From Flaccisagitta enflata (taxonomy: Eukaryota > Chaetognatha > Sagittoidea > Aphragmophora), in contig OZ231126.1 in the NCBI GenBank assembly GCA_965153355.1, forward strand, positions 102,548,001 through 102,612,000: a DNA stretch of 64,000 nucleotides, given 5' to 3'. Under the pieces are notes generated by a model. The model searched no databases. It was not told where the DNA came from and saw only the letters and a program-made list of their open reading frames with translations. This document shows, piece after piece, positions 56,501 to 64,000 of the stretch; positions within the stretch are counted from its first letter, which is position 1; every line of letters begins with the position of its first letter. The position numbers and the translations under genes were made by a program.

Positions 56501-57232
56501 ACATGAAATTTTACCAATTTCTAGCCAAACCATAGTTATGCAATGTCATAGTACGAAAAAGTCGGTGAGTGTCGATGGATGGGACATACTTGATTTTGAA
56601 GCCAAGATGAAGTACTTTAAGTTTAAGATAGTCTAAACCTTGCCAAAACCCGCCGAAACTGTAGAGCTTCAATTTTGTAAAAACATAACTCAAAAACTTA
56701 GCGATCTATATTACTAAAATAACATTTTAGAGTACTTAATCATATTTTTTCACATTTTTACCTTCACATTTGATAACTTCAGTTAATTGTTAGTTGATTA
56801 CTGTAAATAACTTCTATTAATTTCCATCATTTCATATCAATAAAGAAACTTTTTCTGGAAAGGTCAAAAATGCCAGTTTTTATCTTTAATCATAAATATC
56901 TATGTAATGATATGCTTTTTGGGAAAATAAAGAGTCAATATGGTCCTAGATTAAGGTCTTTTCTCATTAGAAAAAAACTGCGTCTCTACAAGGAGTTTGA
57001 AATTTTGGGTAACTCAACCTTTGAAGCCCCCCCAAGAATGCAGTGTGTTTGGTCGTCAGTAAAAACATGCCCTAACTTCTGACCTTTCTCCATCTTTTTC
57101 CTTCTCCTTTCAGAAGAGTCGCGTGATCTGTGCTCTCCGAGTTGTCGGGATATGTGTCCAATTATGGGAAAATACGGCAAAAAGAATCACGAAAAACTTC
57201 TCGATCAAATCTTCGGAAAACAACCTGTCTGA
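50477..57232 (+). CDS. Small secreted six-cysteine protein, three exons
   Basis: Spliced gene of 81 codons: exons 50477-50540, 50833-50895 and 57114-57229 plus TGA (57230-57232). Both introns are GT-AG and both are phase 1, so the three frames join without adjustment. Exon 1 is a signal peptide: Lys 5, then a Leu/Met/Val core to about residue 20, with cleavage likely near the exon 1/2 boundary. Exon 2 has cysteines spaced C-x2-C-x3-C. Exon 3 has C-x3-C-x3-C followed by a Lys-rich tail predicted helical. The mature chain is about 58 residues, secreted, with three possible disulfides. I do not recognise the family. Such architecture occurs in defence peptides, venom-type peptides and signalling peptides alike, so no function is assigned. 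The second intron (6.2 kb) contains a satellite-bearing mobile element; its length is the main doubt about exon 3. Confidence 0.65.
50833..50895 (+). CDS. Secreted-protein gene, exon 2
   Basis: Acceptor TTTTTTTCCGCGTAG, 63 bases, donor AAGAG|GTAAAT. Contains three cysteines (EPCVACLRVC). Confidence 0.7.
51345..51710 (+). repeat. Dispersed ~350-bp repeat, uninterrupted copy
   Basis: Counterpart of 37505-37866 plus 38065-38093. GGTTTT passes directly into GCTGGTAACAGTTGC near 51676, where the other copy holds a 197-bp HINE-like element. Confidence 0.85.
51826..52075 (+). repeat. GCTCACTCGCTCC-rich repeat, copy 1
   Basis: ACAATCGCGTTTTTAACAGG, CACTCGGTCGCTTGCTGAG, clusters of CTCACTCGCTCC, then AACGCGTTCAACGGGAAGAA. 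Second copy at 57340-57575. Confidence 0.8.
52135..53882 (+). mobile_element. 1.75-kb HINE-like element carrying satellite arrays
   Basis: TTAGTCGCGTGCACGCGACT, long (GGTC)n, then about 50 units of AAGTCATTCT type (52230-52670). An even longer AATTATAGGT array (52680-53830) follows, and the end is GCACGCGACTTATAGGTG plus TTGGCCTTG. It lies in the large intron of the secreted-protein gene. Confidence 0.9.
54125..55725. repeat. TATGTCTCTTT array split by a GCGGCCCC element
   Basis: Irregular 10-12 bp units of ATGTCTCTTT or ATGTCTTTTC run from 54125 to 54712 and again from 55428 to 55725. The interval is occupied by the mobile element at 54717-55406. The Phe/Leu/Cys/Met-rich ORFs are artefacts. 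Confidence 0.85.
54717..55406 (+). mobile_element. GCGGCCCC element, complete, inside an array
   Basis: Arms GGGCAGCGGCCCCGAAGGGG ... GTAGAACACAGGGGGAATCT and the mirrored right arm (about 55270-55350) are nearly perfect complements of over 55 bp. The loop has AAATCCAAGCAAAATGGCCC and GACCCAGATCCTGGCCTC units. The tail is AGCAGGGCACGGGTACCGCT plus GACCA. Confidence 0.9.
55957..56119 (+). mobile_element. HINE-like element, short variant
   Basis: TTAGTCGCGGACACGCGACT, (GTCC)n, TTGCGATCGGTCTTTGAATT, CGTCCGCGACTGGATTGCCG, CCGGCCTTG. Sister of 26491-26648. Confidence 0.88.
56120..57113. other. Intronic stretch without recognisable gene
   Basis: AT-rich. Short ORFs at 56511-56693 (minus) and 56870-57082 (plus) lack support. 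Confidence 0.4.
57114..57232 (+). CDS. Secreted-protein gene, exon 3 and stop
   Basis: Very strong acceptor (TTTTTCCTTCTCCTTTCAG), 38 codons after the split codon, then TGA. Contains three cysteines (CSPSCRDMC) and KYGKKNHEKLL. No nearby AATAAA; the first is at 58330-58335. Confidence 0.6.
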
Positions 57233-57339
57233 CATCGCTTAATGTTGGGGGGGGGGGGGTTTCGACGCAAAGCAAAAGGATGCAAAAAGATGTATTGTTT
57301 GTTTACCAATCTCACTAAGAAGGCGTTTCTAGTCAGAGA

Positions 57340-57575
57340 CAATCGCATTTTGAACGGGCCACTCGGTCGCTCGCTACGTTCGTTCGCTCGCACCGCTCAC
57401 TCCGCTCATTCACTCCGCAGCACTCCACTTCGCTATGCTCGCTTCGCTCGCTTGCTCTGTTCACGGGCTTGCTCACTCACTTCGCTCACTCCCTTGTGGC
57501 AAAGTGAAATTCATAGTTATGTGTTCACGCTGAAAACGCGTTCAACGGGAGCAAACGCGTGATTTGTTTTCACTT
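57340..57575 (+). repeat. GCTCACTCGCTCC-rich repeat, copy 2
   Basis: ACAATCGCATTTTGAACGGG, CACTCGGTCGCTCGCTACG, TTCGCTCGCTTGCTC, then AACGCGTTCAACGGGAGCAA and ACGCGT. It begins about 100 bp after the stop of the secreted-protein gene. Confidence 0.8.
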
Positions 57576-57676
57576 GAAACACGCCCTAAATATCATGCAA
57601 AAAACAAGGTTACATAGACCAAACGTGCGCCCGGTTGACTTACTTTTAGATATTTTTTTTTACCTTTTGACAACCA

Positions 57677-57854
57677 CAGTTGAACCCCCTCCAACGGACC
57701 CGCTTTTAACGGATTTTTCCTTAAAACAAATACTAATTCTTAATCCCTTCAACCTGATTTCTTTTATTTTCTATATTAGCTATATCACAGAATTCTGCCT
57801 ACAACAAATCAAATTTGTTAGTCCCCTGAAATCCATTAGAGCGGGATTTAATTG
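57677..57854. mobile_element. Possible pogo/Tigger-like MITE
   Basis: Left end CAGTTGAACCCCCTCCAACG and, inverted, CAATTAAATCCCGCTCTAAT are similar. This start is typical of pogo-like elements as I know them. TA flanks only the right end, so the boundary is uncertain. Confidence 0.4.
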
Positions 57855-58421
57855 TATAATCGTTAATATAGATATCATTTTAGAATTTATGATGGAATTT
57901 GCCAAGTTCCCGATGGACACAATGGTCATTGAATTTGACTCTGTGTCCCCTCTTTGAAAAGTGATTTATCGGGATAAGTTGGTAATATACAGACAGTTGA
58001 AAAAAAATAGGACGAAGCCAAGTACCAAGTGCGAGTTACAGAAACTTACATTGGCAAATTAGCGAGTGATCGCGATAACAAAAATGGTGAAAACTAGAAT
58101 TCAAACGAGCTAGCTGTTGTTATAAAAAATGGCAAGTTAGCGAAATCTAGAGCCAAACGTGTTTCGCATTCTCCAAGGGCAGAGAAGCATAGATAACTTT
58201 GGTGACCTAAATTTATTCAGTAGACAAGAGCAAAATTGCAAGCGACAAAGGCCATGGCCGTTATTTGGAAGGAAGTCGAATTACGTAATTCGACTTTTTG
58301 AAAGGTCCATTTTTGGTTTGGGGCAATTTAATAAAGTTGTGTAGTGTGAGGGCTGGGATGATATATTTTTTTAATATTCATAGTTAAGAAAGAGCTTATT
58401 TTTCTCTTTCAAATGGCGCTA

Positions 58422-59006
58422 CTATCTAGGAAAAAAGTTTAGCAGCACTTTAGGTTGATGGTATGTTTCCCCCCTCATAGGCTCAAGATACATGTCCCTG
58501 ATTGTTTTTGGTTATTCTTGTATTTATACTATCTAGAACAAGAGAGAAAAACAATCTTCAATCCTATTTTGGGACCGCGAGCTTAATTTGTTTATTGCAA
58601 CTACAGGAGGTGGTTGTGGTAAAAGTAGTAGATTTTGGTCATTTTGGCTGCAAAATTGAGCTACTTTTCTTTACAAATCTGACAAAAAATCCATGAGTTC
58701 ATAAAACTAGAGCTCAAGAGCTAACCAGTGGTGCAATCTGCATGTTTCTATCATTTTTTGGTAAAATTTGAGAATATTTCAAAGATAGAAAGGTAAAAGA
58801 AAAAAGGAAATCACCATTTTTGAAAGTACATGATCAACTTCAAACTGATGGCATTTTTAAACGGTTTGAAGCACAGAGACGAGATTGCACTCAGATTCAA
58901 GATTTTTGAAAGAAGATTAAAATGCTTATAAATTTTGTCTATTTATCTTAACGAGAAGTTGAGATATATCTTTTTAAAGCTGCTGCTAAACTTATTTCCT
59001 AGATAG
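58422..59006. mobile_element. 585-bp MITE, TA target duplication (CTATCTAGGAAA arms)
   Basis: CTATCTAGGAAAAAAGTTTA at the left mirrors TAAACTTATTTCCTAGATAG at the right, both flanked by TA. Arm homology continues through GCAGCA. The interior has no transposase. A related fragment lies at 19488-19612. Confidence 0.82.
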
Positions 59007-59199
59007 TATGAATCTTTTGATCTCTTTTTTTTTCTTTTTTTTTTTTTCTTTGCATTTTCGCAAAAATCGAGATTTTTCATTGATGTTATTATTCGGCCCT
59101 ATGTAACAAGAGAGAAGAGAATACTATTCTCAGAATAGTCAAGATGTTACACAAATTGATCCTAATTTTTATGATGCTAGCTTTTGCATCTTACTCTGC

Positions 59200-59510
<311 letters not shown>

Positions 59511-59747
59511 AAGACAAAGGAAGACCAAGAAAGAGATGCAGAGAGACAGATTGAATGACAAAAACAGGCAGGCAGTCAACCAGACATCATGAGATGCACA
59601 CAGAAGGACATGCACTGAAAAAAATGTCTCCCATTTACGACTTTTTTCCGGTCGGCGAGAGCCGCCTTTATTGGTACAACAACAAATAAACTTGACAGAG
59701 TCGATCCATTTGAGGTCACGAAACATCTTTTGACTATGCAATATAGA

Positions 59748-59759
59748 TGCGCATGCGCA
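59748..59759. promoter_or_regulatory. NRF1-type palindrome TGCGCATGCGCA
   Basis: Perfect 12-bp match to the NRF1 consensus (YGCGCAYGCGCR), nearby ATATAGATG upstream. No gene start can be tied to it. Confidence 0.4.
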
Positions 59760-59814
59760 GTATTTGCCAATTTGGATAATCTTAGAAGTCAGAACTCTCC
59801 CTAAGATTAGAATG

Positions 59815-59852
59815 GAAATACAATACAATACAATACAATACAATACAGTACA
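59815..59852. repeat. (ATACA)n microsatellite
   Basis: Six to seven pentanucleotide units. Confidence 0.9.
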
Positions 59853-60112
59853 AGTATACGACATTATATGCACGCGTTATCCGATTGTTCGAGTTTGACT
59901 CAGTTCTCTCCACCTTTTGTAATCTGCCTGTAGTAAAAAAGTCACTAAAAACATCACGAGGTGCTGTAAAATCAAAAATCAGGGGCGGTTCTTTTGAAAA
60001 AAATTGCTCGTTGGCAAATGAGAGCGATTCATTAAAGAATAATTTGGTGGCTCTCATTGGTCTATAAAATAAATGAATAATCTTTTTTTTTCTTTATGTC
60101 TCAAATTTCTTT

Positions 60113-60212
60113 TTAGGTGCGTCCTCGCATCTCTATAAGAGGGTTTGTCGGTCGGTCCGTCCGTCCGTCCATCCGTCCATCAGTCCGTCCGTCCGTCCAA
60201 CCGTCCGTCCAT
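60113..60212 (+). mobile_element. HINE-like left-end fragment
   Basis: TTTTTAGGTGCGTCCTCGCA, CTATAAGAGGGTTTGTCGGT, then (GTCC)n with variants. The right half is absent. Confidence 0.7.
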
Positions 60213-60804
60213 CCGTCCGTAATGCCTGTGTGAAAAACGCATTTCTCGGCAATTTTTGGCCACGGTGAGATCTTGCAATAAATCAAATAATCGATACACA
60301 TGTTTTGAGAGTCTCACTCCATGCGGTGACACAGTCAGGACGCATCGTTGCCCGCTCAGGCCTATTTAGTTGTTTAAAGAGTGCAGAAGCGAGAGATCTC
60401 TTTTAATATCTCTTTACCGAGTTAAGCGACAAATTTTGATCTCTTTCGCTCTTTCGTTATTTCGCCGCCTCCTCGGAGAGACACGATTTTGTGGCTTTGT
60501 ATTAGTGATTGCCAGTGTAGCTAATGCGACACTCGATAAGGAAGTATCAACTTTGGGAGAGTGTCACTTCTAAACAAATAAAAGTTCATAAGAGTAACAA
60601 TTAAGTAAGAATAACCAGATTGGTCCCATTTTAAAGATTGTTCAAACTCTTATAAATTTGACTGATCTCGGGTCAGTAGCTTCGTATGTTTAAGAGCAGC
60701 GCTCTTCCAAATGATTATTTTCAGATGAGGTTATGTTTATTAGAGTCTTATACTAGATTACCCAGGAAAAAATGCACCATTATTATCATCTGATGGGAAA
60801 AAAA

Positions 60805-60895
60805 AACAAGGCCGGATACACAGCCAACATCAGTTGTAGAAGGGTGGGAATGGAAGGACCAACGGACTGACAGATTCAGGCTGTCATAGAGTCGC
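60805..60895 (-). mobile_element. Degenerate HINE-like element
   Basis: ACAAGGCCGGATACACAGCC, AGAAGGGTGGGAATGGAAGG, CCAACGGACTGACAG, ATAGAGTCGCATTTCC. It lies about 120 bp upstream of the LRR exon. Confidence 0.65.
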
Positions 60896-61014
60896 ATTTC
60901 CTCGACCTCAAGGTTTCAAAGGCTCGATCCGGCCACAACATCATTGTCAGCCACCTGCAGCATGGAGTTCGCCCGGTTTGAACCACAACAACAATAAGAA
61001 CAACAACATTCACC

Positions 61015-61198
61015 ATGGAGCAAAGGACTAAATCTAAAAAGGTTGCCGTTTTGTCAAAAGCAAATATCATTTTCGGAGAACAAGAGCAGCAGCAGCCGCA
61101 GCAACAACAAAAGCAACAACAGCAACTACAACAGAAACAACTAAAACGACCAAAACGACAATTAGAACTAAAAAACCAGCATCAACAACAACAACAGC

Positions 61199-61293
<95 letters not shown>

Positions 61294-61660
61294 AAAGAAG
61301 ACAAAGAATATGGAGGAGGAAGTGGAGAAAGAGAAGAAGGAGGAAGAGGAATAGGAGAAGAAGATGGAAGAGGAGATAAAGAAAAAGAGGAAGAAAAAGA
61401 AATTCCTAGAGGAATAGAGAACATGCGACAGTTGGAAACTTTGGCTTTGAACCACAATGAACTCAGAGAGCTGCAACAATGGTTGAATTCGATAAAGAAT
61501 TTGAAAAGATTCTACGCCGGTTACAACCATGAACGACGGGTGACGGCGCCCGTCGTTGAGCACTTGACGTTTCTCAGTGTTGAAGATTGCGACATTCAGC
61601 TTCTGCCCGACGATTTGTTTCAGCATCAGTTAGAATATTTGTTCTTGGATAACAACAGAA
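61015..61660 (+). CDS. Poly-Q leucine-rich-repeat protein, first coding exon
   Basis: The ATG in context CACCATGG is preceded in frame by a TGA, so the start is well founded. Residues 1-55 are Lys/Gln-rich, about 56-92 are a poly-Gln run encoded by (CAA)n, and 93-130 are Gly/Glu/Arg-rich. From about residue 135, leucine-rich repeats begin: MRQLETLALNHNELRELQQW, IKNLKRFYAGYN, VEHLTFLSVEDCDIQLLPDD, LEYLFLDNN. The LRR signature LxxLxLxxN supports a protein-interaction role; the specific partner is unknown. The exon most likely ends at donor GAA|GTGAGC, completing the Asn-Asn of a repeat. Beyond it the frame runs 26 codons into a HINE-like copy. Later exons would lie past 64 kb or have been lost. 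Alternative: a retained LRR fragment. Confidence 0.65.
61180..61293 (+). repeat. (CAA)n run coding poly-Gln
   Basis: About 38 CAA triplets with one CAG. Expected to be length-variable between individuals. Confidence 0.95.
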
Positions 61661-61680
61661 GTGAGCTAAGATATGGTGTT

Positions 61681-62475
61681 TTTTTTAGTTGCGGTCCGTC
61701 GCTCCGTCGGTACGTCACACGCGAGTTGTCACGCTAAAGTCACGTATTTAAGATGCTGCAGTTGGTACAGGGTGATCAATCTCAAAGTGGGAAAAGTATT
61801 AAGCTTACATTCCTATATGCATCAAGTCTGTGGTCTGAGATCAATTTTCTTTCATAGTACTATGTTTGACGTTTTTTGTGTTAAAATTTCATTGGTTTAG
61901 CTTGAATAGTTTGACCACAACATCAATTTGAAGTAAAACAATGATTTATAGTTTTAGCTGAAAATCTAGTGAGAATTTCAAAGCAGATTTTCTTGAAATT
62001 CCTCTTATCTCTCAATGACTTGAGCTACAGTTGCCTGATTGGTCTCAAATCAAAGATATTTGCATAATCTTTCGTGAAAAACCAATTTGAAGTCTATAGC
62101 TCAAGTTGATTGGAGATGAAAGCAATTAAAAAGAAATCTGTTTTGAAAATCAAACAAGATTTTAAGCTAAAACTGTAAATGATTGTTTTACTTCAAATTG
62201 ATGTTGTGGTCAAACTATTCAAGCTAAACCAATGAAATTTTAACACAAAAAACGTCAAACATAGTACTATGAAAGAAAATTGATCTCAGACCACAGACTT
62301 GATGCATATAGGAATGTAAGCTTAATACTTTTCCCACTTTGAGATTGATCACCCGGTATTGTTTGTATGTGAGTGTGTTGGAGGGGGTGGGGGCGGGTGG
62401 TTGGGGTGAGGCTAGGGGTTAAATGCCCCTGCCCACCCGTCCGCAACGATATTGTGACCCCGCGTCACTTGTTTT
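61681..62475 (+). mobile_element. HINE-like element split by a MITE
   Basis: The left part, TTTTTTAGTTGCGGTCCGTC and GTCGGTACGTCACAC, ends at 61765. The right part resumes at 62359 with GTATGTGAGTGTG, GCCCCTGCCCACCCGTCCGC and GACCCCGCGTCACTTG. The right part matches the variant at 28407-28606. Confidence 0.75.
61768..62356. mobile_element. 589-bp fold-back MITE, TA target duplication
   Basis: Arms of about 195 bp (61768-61966 and 62158-62356) are almost perfectly complementary, beginning CAGGGTGATCAATCTCAAAG and, inverted, CCGGGTGATCAATCTCAAAG. TA flanks both ends. Nearly identical arms point to recent origin or arm correction. The TA-CAGGG ends fit the mariner group. No ORF. Confidence 0.92.
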
Positions 62476-62477
62476 TT

Positions 62478-62632
62478 GGGCAGCGGCCTCTAAGTGTCCG
62501 CGAAGTGTCTTCGAAGTGCCCCCATGTCATCGGCTCCTTTAGGGCCGCTGCCCAAAACGTGATATGTGACAGACCAACGGACGATAAGACGCACAGACAA
62601 GCGGGGTGTAGAGTCGCGTAGCTCGCGACTAA
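62478..62632. mobile_element. Loop-less GCGGCCCC element and HINE-like end
   Basis: 62478-62553: GGGCAGCGGCCTCTAAGTGT mirrored by GGCTCCTTTAGGGCCGCTGC, with almost no loop. 62565-62632: GTGACAGACCAACGGACG to GAGTCGCGTAGCTCGCGACT plus AA, a reverse HINE-like end. Confidence 0.75.
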
Positions 62633-62917
62633 ATATATAAGAATAAAACAAAAAATATAAGCTAATTTCTTATTAAGCCTAGTTCCTCATAGTGAAACAA
62701 GTCCGATTAAAACAAGTCCTAATCTATCGATTAGGCAATGATGACTCTACATGCAGTATATTGGCTGTGGTGCTAGACATGTAAAATATATGGACAGACA
62801 GATGGACGAAAAGATAACCCACAACAGTTGCGGTTTCTCTGTGCCTAAAAATGCTTAAGAATAATCCTAGTTTTGAAGATCGCAAATTTTCATTGTTTAT
62901 GGAAAAGGTGTGATGGA

Positions 62918-63271
62918 CATTACGTCCCATGAACCGCCCCAAACTTCGACGCTGACTCTCACCAATCATACCATGGTTGAGGCTTGGTAAAAAAACATCC
63001 CATGCAAAATTTCAGGCCTCTGGAACAGCAGGAACCTTTGTCAGGGTGACCATGAAGTTTCCATAGAAACCTATGGCAGAAACAAAATTTGCATAATAGA
63101 AATATTGTTTCCAATGCTAATTCAATACAAACTTCAACCTCACTCTGACAAAGGTTCCTGCTATCTCAGAGGCCCAAAATTTTGCATGGAATGTTTTTTT
63201 ACCAAGCCTCAACTGTGGTAAGATTGGTGAGAGCCATAGTCAAAGTTTGGGGCGCTTCATGGGACGTAATG
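62918..63271. mobile_element. 354-bp inverted-repeat element
   Basis: CATTACGTCCCATGAACCGC mirrors GCGCTTCATGGGACGTAATG. Arms of about 125 bp surround a centre with CCATGAAGTTTCCATAGAAA and AAATTTGCATAATA. Related to the older element at 38357-38731. Confidence 0.82.
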
Positions 63272-64000
63272 GACATAAACACACGCACGGACAGACCGAC
63301 GATCAAAACAACGGACAGACCTTATTAAAGAGAATCTTCCTGAAAGACGTCTCTGAAGAGGGAGATGGGCGCTAAAAGAGGGGGGCGATAAGCAGGGAAA
63401 ATACTAGAATTAGAAAATACTAGAAAATACTAAAATTGAGTCGCTTATGATTCCCCACGATCGACACTACCAGCCAAAACACGGAATGAGTTGAGGTAGA
63501 ATGATCGTCTCTCACTTTGATAGTTTTTGGGTCATTGTAGTGTGTACAATATAAATCTTAAGGAAACTAAATCACTTATTGGGCGGTTTTTGAAATATAT
63601 GCAAAAATGGTGTAAATTTAGTACATTTTTCATGATAACTCTTTGTGGTGATGTTTTCTGGTATTTTTGACTGCTGATTCGGATTCAGCGAGTGCTTTGC
63701 GGTTCGTTTGATATGTCACACTATACAGTCAGTGGACAAAACAAAATAGGTAGGGAGCTCACTCTGTTGATTTTGATCCAACCTACTGTTATCAAACAGC
63801 AGGCTGTAAACAACAACTGGTTGTAAAAATTACAGCCAGCTGTAATGCTATAAAGTTGGCAAAAATCCAACTTTCTCCAAATAGAATGAGACCTGCAAAT
63901 TTATAATTCTGGTGAAATTCTGGCAAGTTTGATATGTCACAACATATACTTTTATATGAAATTAAAAATTGGTTATCAATGTTTGATAAAGTTTGATACA
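63272..64000. other. No gene recognised
   Basis: ACGGACAGACCGACGATC suggests a HINE-like scrap at 63285-63320. GGGCGCTAAAAGAGGGGGGC (63366-63385) resembles the inside of the MITE at 33586-33928. The rest is AT-rich. Confidence 0.4.

Noticed and set aside
57559-57957. 132-residue hydrophobic ORF
   Set aside because: It spans the possible pogo-like MITE and AT-rich sequence; no start context or similarity.

Overview
The window is animal-type nuclear DNA, most likely from an aquatic invertebrate. The evidence is GT-AG introns, BEL/Pao and LINE retroelement fragments, many inverted-repeat DNA elements, very long (CT)n, (TTTC)n, (AAC)n and (CA)n microsatellites, and vertebrate-type TTAGGG repeats. 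It is AT-rich, gene-poor and dominated by short non-autonomous mobile elements. I cannot name the species.

Genes. Only a few stretches look protein-coding. (1) A three-exon gene on the plus strand (50477-57232) encodes a small secreted six-cysteine protein; it is visible only after splicing. (2) A decayed multi-exon gene on the minus strand (25412-30602) belongs to a transposase-like family of unknown function that I recall from aquatic invertebrate genomes. (3) A plus-strand exon encodes a poly-Q, leucine-rich-repeat protein (61015-61660). (4) A minus-strand 155-residue ORF has a coiled-coil tail (41819-42286). (5) A CpG-rich minus-strand first-exon candidate (1900-2442) ends in a basic helix resembling RPA-binding helices. 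(6) An unrecognised exon lies at 22373-22538. Retroelement remnants are a BEL/Pao integrase (19579-20520) and a broken LINE reverse transcriptase (20945-21693).

Mobile elements. Two dispersed families dominate. Family 1 (called HINE-like here) is about 200 bp. It runs from TTAGTCGCGTGCACGCGACT to GGCCTTG, contains an (ACCG/ACGG)n microsatellite and occurs more than 20 times on both strands. Its 16-bp palindrome followed by CTAA (read on the opposite strand) and its subterminal inverted repeats fit non-autonomous Helitron/Helentron-like elements. A sub-type ending in TTATAGGTGTTGGCCTTG has grown into 0.2-1.7 kb by tandem arrays inside it (15.5, 23.6, 30.7 and 52.1 kb). Family 2 (called GCGGCCCC here) has about 60-bp inverted arms starting GGGCAGCGGCCCC. 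They enclose a loop of roughly 20-bp tandem repeats, followed by a short tail ending GGTACCGCTGACCA. Besides these there are at least four inverted-repeat elements with TA target duplications, a hAT-like one with an 8-bp duplication, and several fold-back sequences.

Layout. 1-5 kb: minisatellites, first-exon candidate, fold-back element, TTAGGG repeats. 5-11 kb: diverged 0.75-0.95 kb tandem units. 11-16 kb: HINE-like copies and a local duplication. 16.4-18.4 kb: 31-bp minisatellite. 19.5-22.6 kb: retroelement remnants and an orphan exon. 23-31 kb: transposase-like pseudogene riddled with repeats. 31-36 kb: satellite-bearing element, (TTTC)n and two TA-type elements. 36-47 kb: GCGGCCCC elements, arrays and the 155-residue ORF. 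47-57 kb: GTAGGACT array, then the secreted-protein gene whose large intron holds a 1.75 kb satellite element. 57-64 kb: further MITEs and the LRR exon.
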